Shown: positions 8,479-16,921, numbered from the stretch's first letter. The stretch: 64,000 bases of DNA from Flavobacterium sp. HSC-61S13 (GCF_024171535.1 NZ_JALJZV010000003.1:186001-250000); one strand, 5' to 3'. The notes: a model not told the origin generated them from the sequence alone. Numbers and translations: made by a program.

Positions 8479-9519
8479 ATGAATACAGCAACATCTTCTT
8501 TAAAAGAAAAATGGGACCTTTTAAAAAGTGAAAGGCCACATTTAAGAATTAGAAACGCCGCACAAGAACTTGAAGTCAGTGAAGTAGAACTTCTTGCAAC
8601 TCAAATTCCTGAAAGCACGATTCGATTGACTAATGATTTCACGGCGATATTATCGGAAGTACAAACCCTTGGAAAAGTAATGGGTTTAACGCGCAATAAT
8701 GAATGTGTGCACGAGAGAAAAGGCGTTTATTTAAACCCGGATTTTAGTTCACCACATGCCGGTTTGTTTGTTAATGAAGATATCGATTTACGAATTTTTA
8801 TCGGTCAATGGGCAAGCGGTTTTGCCGTGATTGAAAAGAGCGATAAAATGGAGCGTAAAAGTCTTCAATTCTTCGGAAAAGACGGTGAAGCCATTCACAA
8901 AATTTATTTGACACCAGCAAGCGATGAAGCTGCTTTTGACACTTTAGTCGCTAAGTTTAAATCCGACGATCAATCTCCTGTACAACCAACCACCAAAACA
9001 GAGGTTCATCACGATGAAAGAATGGATGATGAAATTGATGTGCAAGGTTTCCAAAGTGATTGGGAGAACTTACAAGACACCCATAATTTCTTTGGTTTAT
9101 TAAAAAAATACAGTATCACAAGAACGCAAGCCTTGCGTTTAGCGCCGAGTGAATACTATGCAAAGTCCATTGAAAAGGACGCTATCGTAACCTTATTAGA
9201 AACTGCAGCAAGCAAACAAATTCCAATTATGGTGTTTGTCGGAAATAAGGGTAACATTCAGATCCACACGGGTGAAATCAAGAAAACCATGTGGCATGAA
9301 AACTGGTACAACATTTTGGATCCAGACTTTAATATGCACCTGGACATGAGTAAAGTTGCTCAGACCTGGATTGTCAGAAAACCTACTGAAGATGGAGAAG
9401 TTACATCCATAGAAGTTTTCAATGAAATGGGTGAGATTATCGTACAATTCTTCGGTAAGAGAAAACCGGGAATTCCTGAACTAACCAGTTGGAAAGAACT
9501 TGTTGCTTCTTTATCTTAA
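8479..9519 (+). CDS. hemS: Hemin-degrading factor / HemS-ChuS family protein
   Basis: A 346-residue cytoplasmic protein made of two related halves (about 30-160 and 190-345), as in HemS/HmuS/ChuS, which bind imported heme and release iron or chaperone it. Corresponding blocks can be seen in both halves: KGVYLNPDF...NEDIDLRIF...ERKSLQFFGKDGEAIHKIYL and NIQIHTGEIKKTMWHENWYNILDPDFNMHLDM...EVFNEMGEIIVQFFG. It follows the ATPase after 12 bases and closes the operon. A strong terminator follows. Whether it is a heme oxygenase-like enzyme or only a heme carrier cannot be told from the sequence. Confidence 0.9.
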   Translation: MNTATSSLKEKWDLLKSERPHLRIRNAAQELEVSEVELLATQIPESTIRLTNDFTAILSEVQTLGKVMGLTRNNECVHERKGVYLNPDFSSPHAGLFVNEDIDLRIFIGQWASGFAVIEKSDKMERKSLQFFGKDGEAIHKIYLTPASDEAAFDTLVAKFKSDDQSPVQPTTKTEVHHDERMDDEIDVQGFQSDWENLQDTHNFFGLLKKYSITRTQALRLAPSEYYAKSIEKDAIVTLLETAASKQIPIMVFVGNKGNIQIHTGEIKKTMWHENWYNILDPDFNMHLDMSKVAQTWIVRKPTEDGEVTSIEVFNEMGEIIVQFFGKRKPGIPELTSWKELVASLS

Positions 9520-9542
9520 TCATCTATCTTACTATTTTTTGC

Positions 9543-9582
9543 AAAAAGCGGTATTCTTTAATTAGACTACCGCTTTTTTTTG
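9543..9582 (+). terminator. Terminator of the heme-uptake operon
   Basis: An AAAAAGCGGTA/TACCGCTTTTT stem with a 14-base loop is followed by a T-run, 24 bases after the hemS stop. Confidence 0.8.
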
Positions 9583-9729
9583 TGTTTTATATTATAGTTT
9601 TCTAATTAAATAGCTATTTTTACCTACAACTTACCAATATTAGGCGCTATTAAAAGGACTCCCTATTAACAAAATATTCAGAACATCCGAATAGCGAGCT
9701 ATTTTTAATACAACACAAAAACTTATAAC

Positions 9730-10803
9730 ATGAAAAAAAAACTTATACTCTATTTTATTGCCTTGGCAGCTTTAACAAGCGCTTATAATTGCAACAGCAA
9801 AGACGATGGTCCAGGTAAAGACCCCAAAGTGATTGTTGATCCACCACCACCTGCAGAACCACAAAAAGAGGGAACTTACAATTATAAGACCTTTGAAAAA
9901 CAACATCTGGCCTTCGGAACAGGTTATAGTCAAACGGCTGATAAAACCGTTGAATTTCCAAAAGATATCGATCAAGTTCAATCCATCAAAATGTATGTAC
10001 AGTTCGGTTGTCCTTGTAATATTTGGGATATGTATGCCAATATACAGGCCAAGGATCCCAAAACCAATGAATGGTACGAAATCGGAAGGTATATTACGCC
10101 CTATGGAAAAGACTCGTCACCACTGGCAAGAGGTTTGGAATTTGACGTTACCGATTTTAAATCCATATTAACTGGCACAACAGAACTGCGAATTTTCACA
10201 GAAGTTTGGGGAAGTGATGGTTGGTTGGTCAGTGTGGACTTTGACTACATCTACGGAAAACCCGATTTCAAATACAGCGCAATCACCCCCATTTTACAAT
10301 ACAACGAAAATTCTTTGAAAGGAGTTCCTTATGGTGAATCACATGCTTTTGATTTAGAGAAAACCATTACTATACCTAAAAACGCAGAGAGCGCCCATAT
10401 TCGTTCGATTATTTCCGGCTGGGGTCATGCAACACCTAATGATGTTGGTGGTAGAGGCTGTGCAGAATGGTGTTTTAGAACACATCAAATCAAGATTGAT
10501 GGACAAAACACCTTTCAACATATTTTAGGCCCTATAGGTTGTGCAGACAACCCGATAAAAGATCAGCGCGGAAACTGGAAACCCGATCGCGCGGGATGGT
10601 GTCCGGGAATGGCTGTTCCAACCCGTATCGATGTCTTAAAAAATCCAAAAGCAGGTACCTCTTTCGTATTTGAATACTATTTCGAACCTTGGGTTAATAA
10701 TATGCAATCGCCAGCCGAAAACAAACAAGCTTTTTATGCCCTTTCCAATTTTATAGTGGTAAAAAGCGATACTCCTATTGAAAAAGCAACCGTAAAAAAT
10801 TAG
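9730..10803 (+). CDS. ngl: Peptide-N-glycosidase F (PNGase F) lipoprotein
   Basis: PNGase F removes whole N-glycans by cleaving the glycosylamine bond to asparagine. The 357-residue protein matches the Elizabethkingia enzyme through both eight-stranded domains; shared blocks include ELRIFTEVW, PYGESHAF, SGWGHA, GRGCAEWCFRTH and RAGWCPGMAVPTRIDVL. The catalytic Asp60, Glu118 and Glu206 of the mature enzyme correspond to Asp100, Glu158 and Glu246 here. The spacings of 58 and 88 residues are identical. The N terminus differs from the secreted form: it looks like a lipoprotein signal (Cys near residue 21) followed by NSKDDGPGKD and a proline-rich linker. A Lys-Asp-Asp just after the cysteine resembles the surface-export signal of Capnocytophaga and Flavobacterium lipoproteins. 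A cell-surface, glycoprotein-scavenging enzyme is inferred. It stands alone between terminators. Confidence 0.93.
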   Translation: MKKKLILYFIALAALTSAYNCNSKDDGPGKDPKVIVDPPPPAEPQKEGTYNYKTFEKQHLAFGTGYSQTADKTVEFPKDIDQVQSIKMYVQFGCPCNIWDMYANIQAKDPKTNEWYEIGRYITPYGKDSSPLARGLEFDVTDFKSILTGTTELRIFTEVWGSDGWLVSVDFDYIYGKPDFKYSAITPILQYNENSLKGVPYGESHAFDLEKTITIPKNAESAHIRSIISGWGHATPNDVGGRGCAEWCFRTHQIKIDGQNTFQHILGPIGCADNPIKDQRGNWKPDRAGWCPGMAVPTRIDVLKNPKAGTSFVFEYYFEPWVNNMQSPAENKQAFYALSNFIVVKSDTPIEKATVKN

Positions 10804-10970
10804 ACACTTTTACCGATTTATTGCGATTGCCAACGATAAAGCCCTTTTAAAAAAAGATATTTGAAATATCCAATTTTAGAAGGGCTTTTTTTGTAAAATC
10901 TTATCAAACAAATGTTGATAACAAAAGCGAAAGTTATTTTCAAAATATTGAAAAAGAAGCTTTTATATTG
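10804..10970. other. Terminator-bearing part of the PNGase F / nrdB gap
   Basis: Of the 346 bases between PNGase F and nrdB, this part holds the hairpin at 10837-10893 and no ORF. The rest is the nrdB promoter and its 5' untranslated region. Confidence 0.5.
10837..10893 (+). terminator. Terminator after PNGase F gene
   Basis: An AAAGCCCTTTTAAAA arm pairs with TTTTAGAAGGGCTTT and is followed by a T-run. The loop contains a second inverted repeat, GATATTT-G-AAATATC (10856-10870), giving a stacked two-part stem. Confidence 0.75.
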
Positions 10971-10978
10971 TAGCTTTG
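10948..10978 (+). promoter_or_regulatory. Promoter of nrdBA
   Basis: TTG (10948-10950), a 20-base spacer and TAGCTTTG (10971-10978) form a good Bacteroidota promoter. It predicts a 5' untranslated region of about 165 bases before nrdB. Confidence 0.65.
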
Positions 10979-11034
10979 ATTTGAATAAAGAGTATTCTCG
11001 ATTTGTTATTTCAATCCGAATTTTTATTTTTAAA

Positions 11035-11054
11035 TTGTTTATCTCGCTAAACAA
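11035..11054 (+). promoter_or_regulatory. Inverted repeat in the nrdB leader
   Basis: TTGTTTA and TAAACAA flank six bases, a perfect 7-bp inverted repeat in the nrdB untranslated region. It could be a repressor site or a small mRNA hairpin. It does not resemble the known NrdR box. Confidence 0.3.
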
Positions 11055-11149
11055 ACTCACTATTTACTGAATAAATCAGAATAAAAATAAAAATTTTTAG
11101 AAGAAAAACGAAATCAGTTTCTATGGTTTAATCTAAAATTTTTTTAAGC

Positions 11150-12124
11150 ATGTCCATTTTTGATAAAAGAATTAATTACAAACCTTTCGAGTATCCGGGT
11201 GTCTATCAGTTTACCGAGGCTATTAACAAATCGTATTGGGTACACAGCGAAGTGGATTTCACTGCCGACACCCAAGATTTTCATTCGCATTTAACCAAGG
11301 GCGAGCAGATCGCTATCAAGCACAGTTTACTGGCGATCGCTCAAATTGAGGTGGCAGTTAAATCGTTTTGGGGCAATTTGTATCATCATTTTCCGAAACC
11401 GGAGTTTAACGGCTTGGGCAGCACCTTCGCAGAGTGCGAATTTCGCCATTCAGAGGCTTATTCTCGCCTTTTAGAGGTATTGGGGTACAATGATGAGTTT
11501 GAAGACCTTTTAACGATTCCAGTAATCAAAGAACGCGTTGATTATTTATCTACTGTTCTAGAGAATGCGAATTCCGACGACCGCAAAAAATATGTGGTTT
11601 CGCTGATTTTATTCTCGCTATTGATTGAAAACGTTTCACTGTTTAGTCAATTTGCGATTATCCTTTCATTTACCCGTTTTAGAGGGCTGATGAAGAATGT
11701 CAGTAATATAATTGCCTGGACCTCTATAGACGAACAGGTTCATGCCAATGCAGGTATTTACATCATCAACGCCATCCGCGAGGAGTTTCCCGATTTCTTT
11801 GATGAGGAATTAGTGCATCACATTCAAGATGTGGTTAAACATTCTATCGAGATAGAAAAAAACATACTCGAATGGATCTTCGAAAACGGGGAAATAGAAA
11901 TCGTAACTAAGGAAGATCTTTTAAACTTTATGAAATTTCGCGTTGATGAAAGCATGCGTAAAATCGGCTTAAAAGACATCTACGGAATCACGGCAGAAGA
12001 ATATAAACCGATGGCTTGGTTTGAAGAAGAAGTTTTTGCTAACAGTTTGGACGATTTCTTTGCCAAACGACCTGTCGATTATACCAAGCACGATAAAAGC
12101 ATCACTGCCGACGACTTATTTTAA
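11150..12124 (+). CDS. nrdB: Class I ribonucleotide reductase, small subunit NrdB
   Basis: The radical-generating subunit of ribonucleotide reductase has 324 residues. Metal ligands are visible as Glu67 (AQIEVAVKSFWG), Glu97 and His100 (ECEFRHSEAY), Glu in LLIENVSLFSQF, and Glu/His in SIDEQVHANAG. The radical tyrosine is kept: the spacing Glu97-x2-His100-x3-Tyr104 equals that of E. coli Glu115/His118/Tyr122. There is no N-terminal ATP-cone, unlike the NrdB proteins of some flavobacteria. The C-terminal DKSITADDLF should bind the large subunit. nrdA follows after 29 bases in the same operon. Confidence 0.93.
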   Translation: MSIFDKRINYKPFEYPGVYQFTEAINKSYWVHSEVDFTADTQDFHSHLTKGEQIAIKHSLLAIAQIEVAVKSFWGNLYHHFPKPEFNGLGSTFAECEFRHSEAYSRLLEVLGYNDEFEDLLTIPVIKERVDYLSTVLENANSDDRKKYVVSLILFSLLIENVSLFSQFAIILSFTRFRGLMKNVSNIIAWTSIDEQVHANAGIYIINAIREEFPDFFDEELVHHIQDVVKHSIEIEKNILEWIFENGEIEIVTKEDLLNFMKFRVDESMRKIGLKDIYGITAEEYKPMAWFEEEVFANSLDDFFAKRPVDYTKHDKSITADDLF

Positions 12125-12153
12125 AAAATTGCCAACTGTAAGAAAAAGAGAAA

Positions 12154-13854
12154 ATGAATACATCCTATAACGAATTACCACTACAAACCGACGAATCCGT
12201 TCACCTTAGAGAGAAGCTGTGGTGGAAAAATTCGGAAAGTGAACAAATATTAAATCGCGGTTATCTCCTTAAAGGCGAAACCGTTGAAGGGGCTATTGAC
12301 CGAATTTGTACCGCTGCGGCCAGACGTTTGTATAAGCCCGAATTGAAAGACTCTTTTGTCGAAATGATCGAACGCGGATGGATGAGTTTAAGCTCACCGA
12401 TATGGGCCAATATGGGTACGGAAAGGGGCTTACCTATTTCGTGCTTTAACGTACATGTACCTGACAGTATCGAAGACATCACCCACAAACTCGGCGAGGT
12501 TATTATGCAAACCAAGATTGGAGGTGGAACCTCGGGATATTTTGGAAACCTGCGTGAGCGCGGTAGTGCCGTGACAGATAATGGAAAAAGTAGTGGAGCG
12601 GTAAGCTTTATGAAACTTTTTGACACGGCTATGGATACGATTTCCCAAGGCGGTGTTCGCCGTGGTGCATTCGCCGCATATTTGGATATCGATCACCCCG
12701 ATTGTGAGGAGTTTATTCAAATCAGAAATATCGGAAATCCGATACAGAATCTCTTTTATGGCGTATCCATCCCCGACTACTGGATGCAAGAAATGATCGA
12801 TGGAAACCCTGAAAAACGACAGTTATGGGCAAAAATTCTCGAAAGCCGTCAGCAAAAAGGAATGCCATACCTGTTTTTCTCCGATAATGTCAACCGCAAT
12901 AAACCACAAGTTTATAAAGACCTCAATATGCGCATTAATTCGAGTAATCTATGCTCTGAAATCATGCTTCCTTCAACGAATGATGAATCGTTTATCTGCT
13001 GTTTATCATCGATGAATCTCGAACTGTATGACGAATGGAAAGATACTGAAGCTGTGAAACTCGCTATCTTTTTTCTCGATGCTGTTTTGCAGGAGTTTAT
13101 AGAAAAAACAGAGGGGAATTACTATTTAGCATCAGCAAATCGCTTTGCAAAAAGACATCGTGCTTTAGGATTGGGTGTATTGGGATGGCATTCCTATTTA
13201 CAAAAGAACAACATACCGTTTGAAGGTTTAGAAGCCAAGATGTTAACCACAGAAATCTTCCAGAGAATCCAACAACGCGCTGATAAAGCAACCCAAGAAC
13301 TGGCTAGAATATATGGAGAGCCCGAGATATTAAAAGGTTATGGCAGAAGAAATACCACCACCATGGCTATTGCACCAACCACTTCATCCTCAGCCATACT
13401 GGGCCAAACATCCCCAGGAATAGAACCTTTCAGTAGTAACTACTATAAAGCAGGCTTATCCAAAGGTAATTTTATGCGTAAAAATAAATACTTGAAAATA
13501 TTACTGGAGAAAAAAGGATTGGATAATGAAGACACGTGGCGCAGTATTATGCTGAGCGGCGGTAGCGTGCAACAGTTAACCGAATTGACAGAAGAGGAAA
13601 AAGCTGTTTTTAAAACTTTTAAAGAAATCAGTCAATTAGAAATCATACAACAGGCTTCTATTAGACAAAAGTTTGTAGATCAAGCTCAGAGTTTAAACCT
13701 CAACATTCCTTCGGGATTAGCGATCAAAGAGGTTAACCGCTTGATGATTGAGGCATGGAAACTCGGTGTAAAAACACTTTACTACCAACGCAGTCAAAGT
13801 GTCTCTAAAGAAATGGTGACTAACTTGGTCAATTGTAGCAGCTGCGAATCCTAA
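12154..13854 (+). CDS. nrdA: Class I ribonucleotide reductase, large subunit NrdA (no ATP-cone)
   Basis: The catalytic subunit reduces ribonucleoside diphosphates. It has 566 residues, about 200 shorter than the E. coli type, because it begins directly at the barrel and lacks the N-terminal ATP-cone that senses dATP. Active-site features are PISCFNVHVP (first redox Cys), NSSNLCSEI (the Asn-x-Cys-x-Glu site), the TLYYQRSQS tyrosine pair for radical transfer, and a C-terminal CSSCES redox pair. Since NrdB also lacks a cone, overall activity control by dATP must be absent or different. It is co-transcribed with nrdB. Confidence 0.93.
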   Translation: MNTSYNELPLQTDESVHLREKLWWKNSESEQILNRGYLLKGETVEGAIDRICTAAARRLYKPELKDSFVEMIERGWMSLSSPIWANMGTERGLPISCFNVHVPDSIEDITHKLGEVIMQTKIGGGTSGYFGNLRERGSAVTDNGKSSGAVSFMKLFDTAMDTISQGGVRRGAFAAYLDIDHPDCEEFIQIRNIGNPIQNLFYGVSIPDYWMQEMIDGNPEKRQLWAKILESRQQKGMPYLFFSDNVNRNKPQVYKDLNMRINSSNLCSEIMLPSTNDESFICCLSSMNLELYDEWKDTEAVKLAIFFLDAVLQEFIEKTEGNYYLASANRFAKRHRALGLGVLGWHSYLQKNNIPFEGLEAKMLTTEIFQRIQQRADKATQELARIYGEPEILKGYGRRNTTTMAIAPTTSSSAILGQTSPGIEPFSSNYYKAGLSKGNFMRKNKYLKILLEKKGLDNEDTWRSIMLSGGSVQQLTELTEEEKAVFKTFKEISQLEIIQQASIRQKFVDQAQSLNLNIPSGLAIKEVNRLMIEAWKLGVKTLYYQRSQSVSKEMVTNLVNCSSCES

Positions 13855-13975
13855 TCGAGTTCCAATTGAAATCTTGATAGTCTTTACATTATTTCTACGC
13901 TCTGAATTTCCAATAATTTAGACGACTATTCATAAGACATGTAGCCTATTCATTCAATGGTCTACTACTTTAACT

Positions 13976-14016
13976 AAAAAACGCTTATACGGAATTGAAT
14001 TCCTTATAAGCGTTTT
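13976..14016 (+). terminator. Terminator of nrdBA
   Basis: An AAAACGCTTATA arm pairs with TATAAGCGTTTT. The inner part GGAATT-G-AATTCC continues the stem, making one very long hairpin. Confidence 0.75.
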
Positions 14017-14087
14017 GCATTAACTTACCTTCGTCCTCCGTGTGCGGTTGCTCTAACTACATCATTCTTAAGGCGATCCATTAAAAC

Positions 14088-14124
14088 ACAAAAAAGGCCG
14101 TATTTAATCACTAATACGGCCTTG
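14088..14124 (-). terminator. Minus-strand terminator
   Basis: An AAGGCCGTATT/AATACGGCCTT stem is followed on the minus strand by TTTTTTG. It probably ends transcripts from the lipoprotein gene, about 225 bases downstream of its stop. Confidence 0.6.
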
Positions 14125-14170
14125 TTCTTTGCAAAATATGTAAAAAAACTTACTCAATGTTAACATCGTC

Positions 14171-14210
14171 GGAAAAGAAGCAATCATAACGACAATGATT
14201 GCTTTCTTCC
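14171..14210. repeat. Long imperfect hairpin
   Basis: GAAGCAATCAT and ATGATTGCTTTC flank seven bases. With the outer GGAA/TTCC pairs the stem reaches about 16 bp. It has no clear T-run on either strand. It lies in the 3' region of the minus-strand lipoprotein gene. Confidence 0.4.
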
Positions 14211-14307
14211 GCTTTGAAAAACCTTCTTTTTTAATACACCCATTAAAAAAGAGAAAAACATTAACTTGAATAAAAAATCTTAAATTCGATCAAATATGTT
14301 GTTGTTG

Positions 14308-14335
14308 TTACTAAGTAGTCCGGACTACTTAGTAA
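14308..14335. repeat. 28-bp perfect palindrome just after lipoprotein stop
   Basis: A flawless 28-bp palindrome centred on CCGG lies 13 bases beyond the stop codon at 14349. The flanking GTTGTTGTTG and AACAACAA sequences are also nearly complementary, so the symmetric zone is longer. No T-run follows on the minus strand, so it is not an ordinary terminator. It could be an mRNA-stabilising hairpin, a REP-like element or a protein-binding site. Confidence 0.6.
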
Positions 14336-14348
14336 GGGAAACAACAAT

Positions 14349-14966
14349 TTACTGTTTCATAGCAATATTCAAAACAGTTGCGGTAATAACCACATTTAAA
14401 CTACTCACTTGTTGAGCTACAACGTAACCCATAAATTTTCTTTTTCTCCACTCATCATCCACTCCGTGTTCACTAGAAATAAGACTAAAATCAATCGCAT
14501 CTAGCAAAACCTTTTTATCAGATATAAGCAAACGATCATCACCCATAACTATTTCACGAAAACTTTGAATATTTTGTTGACCGTTTATGATATTTAAAGC
14601 ATGATTTTTGAAAGCATTCGAATGAGAAGACTGCTGAATTGCACTCTCGTCTAAAGATAGAATACCCTGAACCGCTACCGCAGCAACTGGAACATATCCA
14701 TTAGTGTCTAAAGCGTGATTATTGATAAATTCTGGAGACATCGCCAAATTTTGAGCAAGATCAATCACTTCAGAAATAGAAGCATTACTCCCACCTACTG
14801 AACTGTAAATTTGCTCCAAATCTAAAGAAGCATTCGCTAGTTCAGAAACCGAATTCTGAGTAAGGTATTGCTCCTTGTTTTGCGCAATATTTTCTGAATC
14901 GGAGTTTACCGAGCATGCTGTTAAAAGCATGGATAAAGAAACCGACATTACTAAAAATTTTTTCAT
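14349..14966 (-). CDS. Hypothetical lipoprotein
   Basis: A 205-residue protein with a clear lipoprotein signal peptide: MKKFLVMS, a hydrophobic stretch and LLTAC with Cys18. I do not recognise a domain. The mature part is mostly helical and polar, rich in Asn, Ser and Gln. It has a central HALDTNGYVPVAAVAVQGIL segment and a weakly hydrophobic C terminus (VAQQVSSLNVVITATVLNIAMKQ, residues about 183-205). It is transcribed divergently from a TPR/AraC regulator. The intergenic region contains its own promoter and a 26-bp palindrome, so control by that regulator is a reasonable guess. A secretion or bacteriocin-like role is possible but unsupported. Confidence 0.7.
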   Translation of the reverse strand: MKKFLVMSVSLSMLLTACSVNSDSENIAQNKEQYLTQNSVSELANASLDLEQIYSSVGGSNASISEVIDLAQNLAMSPEFINNHALDTNGYVPVAAVAVQGILSLDESAIQQSSHSNAFKNHALNIINGQQNIQSFREIVMGDDRLLISDKKVLLDAIDFSLISSEHGVDDEWRKRKFMGYVVAQQVSSLNVVITATVLNIAMKQ

Positions 14967-15015
14967 GGTTCTATAAAGATTAAATGAAACGCTAGATTCA
15001 CACTCATAACTTTTT

Positions 15016-15047
15016 CAAAACTAGTGGTATAAAATCATCCATACAAA
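15016..15047 (-). promoter_or_regulatory. Promoter of the lipoprotein gene
   Basis: On the minus strand TTTG (15044-15047), a 20-base spacer and TAGTTTTG (15016-15023) give one of the best promoter matches in the window. It lies about 50 bases before the start codon. Confidence 0.65.
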
Positions 15048-15053
15048 CATTTA

Positions 15054-15079
15054 TAGTGCATATTTATAAATATGCACTA
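15054..15079. promoter_or_regulatory. 26-bp perfect palindrome, candidate operator
   Basis: The half-site is TAGTGCATATTTA and the repeat is exact over 26 bp. It lies 7 bases upstream of the -33 box of the lipoprotein promoter. It also lies 14 bases upstream of a TATATTTG element pointing toward the TPR/AraC gene. The site is placed to act on both divergent genes. Confidence 0.55.
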
Positions 15080-15134
15080 AATAAAAAATACATATATTTG
15101 ATTTTAAGATTTTTAAATCAAGCATAAATTATTG

Positions 15135-15142
15135 TAGCTTTG
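15135..15142 (+). promoter_or_regulatory. -7 element of the TPR/AraC gene (TAGCTTTG)
   Basis: TAGCTTTG lies 18 bases before the ATG at 15160, in the context TATTGTAGCTTTG-like also seen at nrdB. A further match, TATATTTG, lies at 15093-15100. Confidence 0.5.
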
Positions 15143-15159
15143 CTAAAAACAAACCATAA

Positions 15160-16905
15160 ATGCGAATAATCTGTAGAAATAATCACCTCCAACTTATATT
15201 TTTGAGCATGATTATGCTCTTAAATGGTTCATTTTTACACGCTCAAACCAAAAACTTTTCCAAAAAAACTTTTGCCCAACTAGCCGAATTAATCGATTCT
15301 CAAGAGATAAATAGTTCTTTGCAACTAGCTTATTTGAACGCTTATTTGGATAAAGCCAAGCAGGAAAAAAATCAAAGTGAATTAGTTGAGGCCTATCGCA
15401 AAAAATTATTTCGCGCTCCTGAAACGCAACATTTAGTCTATGCAGATAGTATCTATAACATTGCTGTTAAATCTAAAGATAACAAATTAATTAGTATAGC
15501 CTACCAAACCTATGGTACGATCTACTTTATTCAAAAAAACTATAAGGTTTCCGTTGAAAATAGTCTTAAGGCTGAGGAGTATATCATCAAGACTAACGAC
15601 CTCTATACCCTGCATAAAATCAGATACAGTATTGCAGATGTTAAATACTATTTGGGCTCCTTTGATGAGGCTCTAAAGATCTACCAAGATTGTGCGACCT
15701 ATTATTCCAATAAAGACGATATCAACAACTTATTGGGTTATATCAATTCCATCCGATCGATTAGTAAATGTTATTATCAACTCGGCGATTATCAACAAGC
15801 GAGCCAATACAATATCTTAGGATTACAATCCTGCCAAAAGATCAAAATTCCGACCATTCAAAATGATGAGGAATTGTATTTTCGCCAATCTGAAGGCATT
15901 GTGCAGTATTCTTTAAAAAACCATGAACAATCTGTATCGCTTTTAGAAGGCTCACTTGACGGAATAAAGAAAAATAAAGACTATACCAACGAACACCTCA
16001 CTTATCTGTTTTTAGGTAAGAATTATTGGGATCTCAACCAAAGAGAAAAAGCCTTAGAATATTTTGAAAGTATCGATGAATTATATCAGAAAAAAAAGAT
16101 CACCAACCTCGATCTTCGACAAGCCTATGTATTTCTAATTGAATACTATAAAGACAAAAAAAATCTCGAAAAACAATTATACTACACCAATACATTAATA
16201 CAAATAGATAATCTGTTGCGTGAAGATTACCGTTATCTCAACAACTATCTACACACCGAATACGACAACAAAAATCTATTTCAAAATAAATTAGATTTGG
16301 AAATGCAAATAGAGCGCAACAAACGACGTTCTTTCTATTTGTATTTGATGGGATCTATCATCATACTAGGAATTGGTGTAACAACGGTTATCTATTACCG
16401 CAAACAACGACTATATCGCAAAAAATATGAAGCCTTACTTCATCCGCAACAAAAAACAGAAACCTTAAGTATTTCGAAACCTGCAAGCGAGAGTGAATCG
16501 GATGAACAGCCTATTCCCTTTCCGAAAAACGTCGATATTCACGAAGATCTCGTTCAGCAAATATTAGTTAAACTCAAGGAATTTGAGTCTGATAAAGAAT
16601 TTTTAAAACCCAATATTACCCAATCACAACTGGCGGAACAATGGAAAACCAATACTTCCTACCTTTCAAAAATTATAAATACTCAAAAGAATAAGAATTT
16701 CAACCAGTATGTCAATGATTTACGCATCGATTATGGCTTGCAACTATTAAAGAATGATCTGGTGATTCGTTCGTATAAGGTTACCGCTATAGCTAGTGAA
16801 TTGGGCTTTACAAACACGCGAAGTTTCACGAATGCTTTTATTGCTAGAACCGGTCTTAAACCGTCTTATTTCATCGAACAGCTCAATAAAGATCAAGACA
16901 TTTAA
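15160..16905 (+). CDS. TPR-repeat membrane protein with C-terminal AraC-type DNA-binding domain
   Basis: A 581-residue one-component regulator typical of Bacteroidota. It starts with a signal-like hydrophobic segment (about 10-29). A periplasmic TPR region follows (about 60-360), with repeats such as IAYQTYGTIYFIQKNYKVSVENSL. A single membrane helix spans about 392-412 (LMGSIIILGIGVTTVIYY), then a basic linker. A cytoplasmic AraC/XylS helix-turn-helix pair occupies about 465-575, with TNTSYLSKIINTQKNKNFNQYVNDL and ASELGFTNTRSFTNAFIARTGLKPS (positions about 501-567). The TPRs presumably sense a partner or ligand outside the cytoplasm. The divergent lipoprotein is a plausible target. It ends at a bidirectional terminator. 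Confidence 0.87.
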   Translation: MRIICRNNHLQLIFLSMIMLLNGSFLHAQTKNFSKKTFAQLAELIDSQEINSSLQLAYLNAYLDKAKQEKNQSELVEAYRKKLFRAPETQHLVYADSIYNIAVKSKDNKLISIAYQTYGTIYFIQKNYKVSVENSLKAEEYIIKTNDLYTLHKIRYSIADVKYYLGSFDEALKIYQDCATYYSNKDDINNLLGYINSIRSISKCYYQLGDYQQASQYNILGLQSCQKIKIPTIQNDEELYFRQSEGIVQYSLKNHEQSVSLLEGSLDGIKKNKDYTNEHLTYLFLGKNYWDLNQREKALEYFESIDELYQKKKITNLDLRQAYVFLIEYYKDKKNLEKQLYYTNTLIQIDNLLREDYRYLNNYLHTEYDNKNLFQNKLDLEMQIERNKRRSFYLYLMGSIIILGIGVTTVIYYRKQRLYRKKYEALLHPQQKTETLSISKPASESESDEQPIPFPKNVDIHEDLVQQILVKLKEFESDKEFLKPNITQSQLAEQWKTNTSYLSKIINTQKNKNFNQYVNDLRIDYGLQLLKNDLVIRSYKVTAIASELGFTNTRSFTNAFIARTGLKPSYFIEQLNKDQDI

Positions 16906-16921
16906 TACCTACTGTAACTAT

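Larger units (their letters stand above)
13855..14170. other. Gene-free region with two terminators
   Basis: I see no convincing gene between nrdA and the lipoprotein gene at 14349. The region holds the nrdA terminator, a minus-strand terminator and further hairpins. An 18-codon frame at 14025-14081 is too short to support. Confidence 0.45.

Noticed and set aside
14025..14081. 18-codon minus-strand ORF
   Set aside because: Too short, lies between two terminators, with no promoter or recognisable product.
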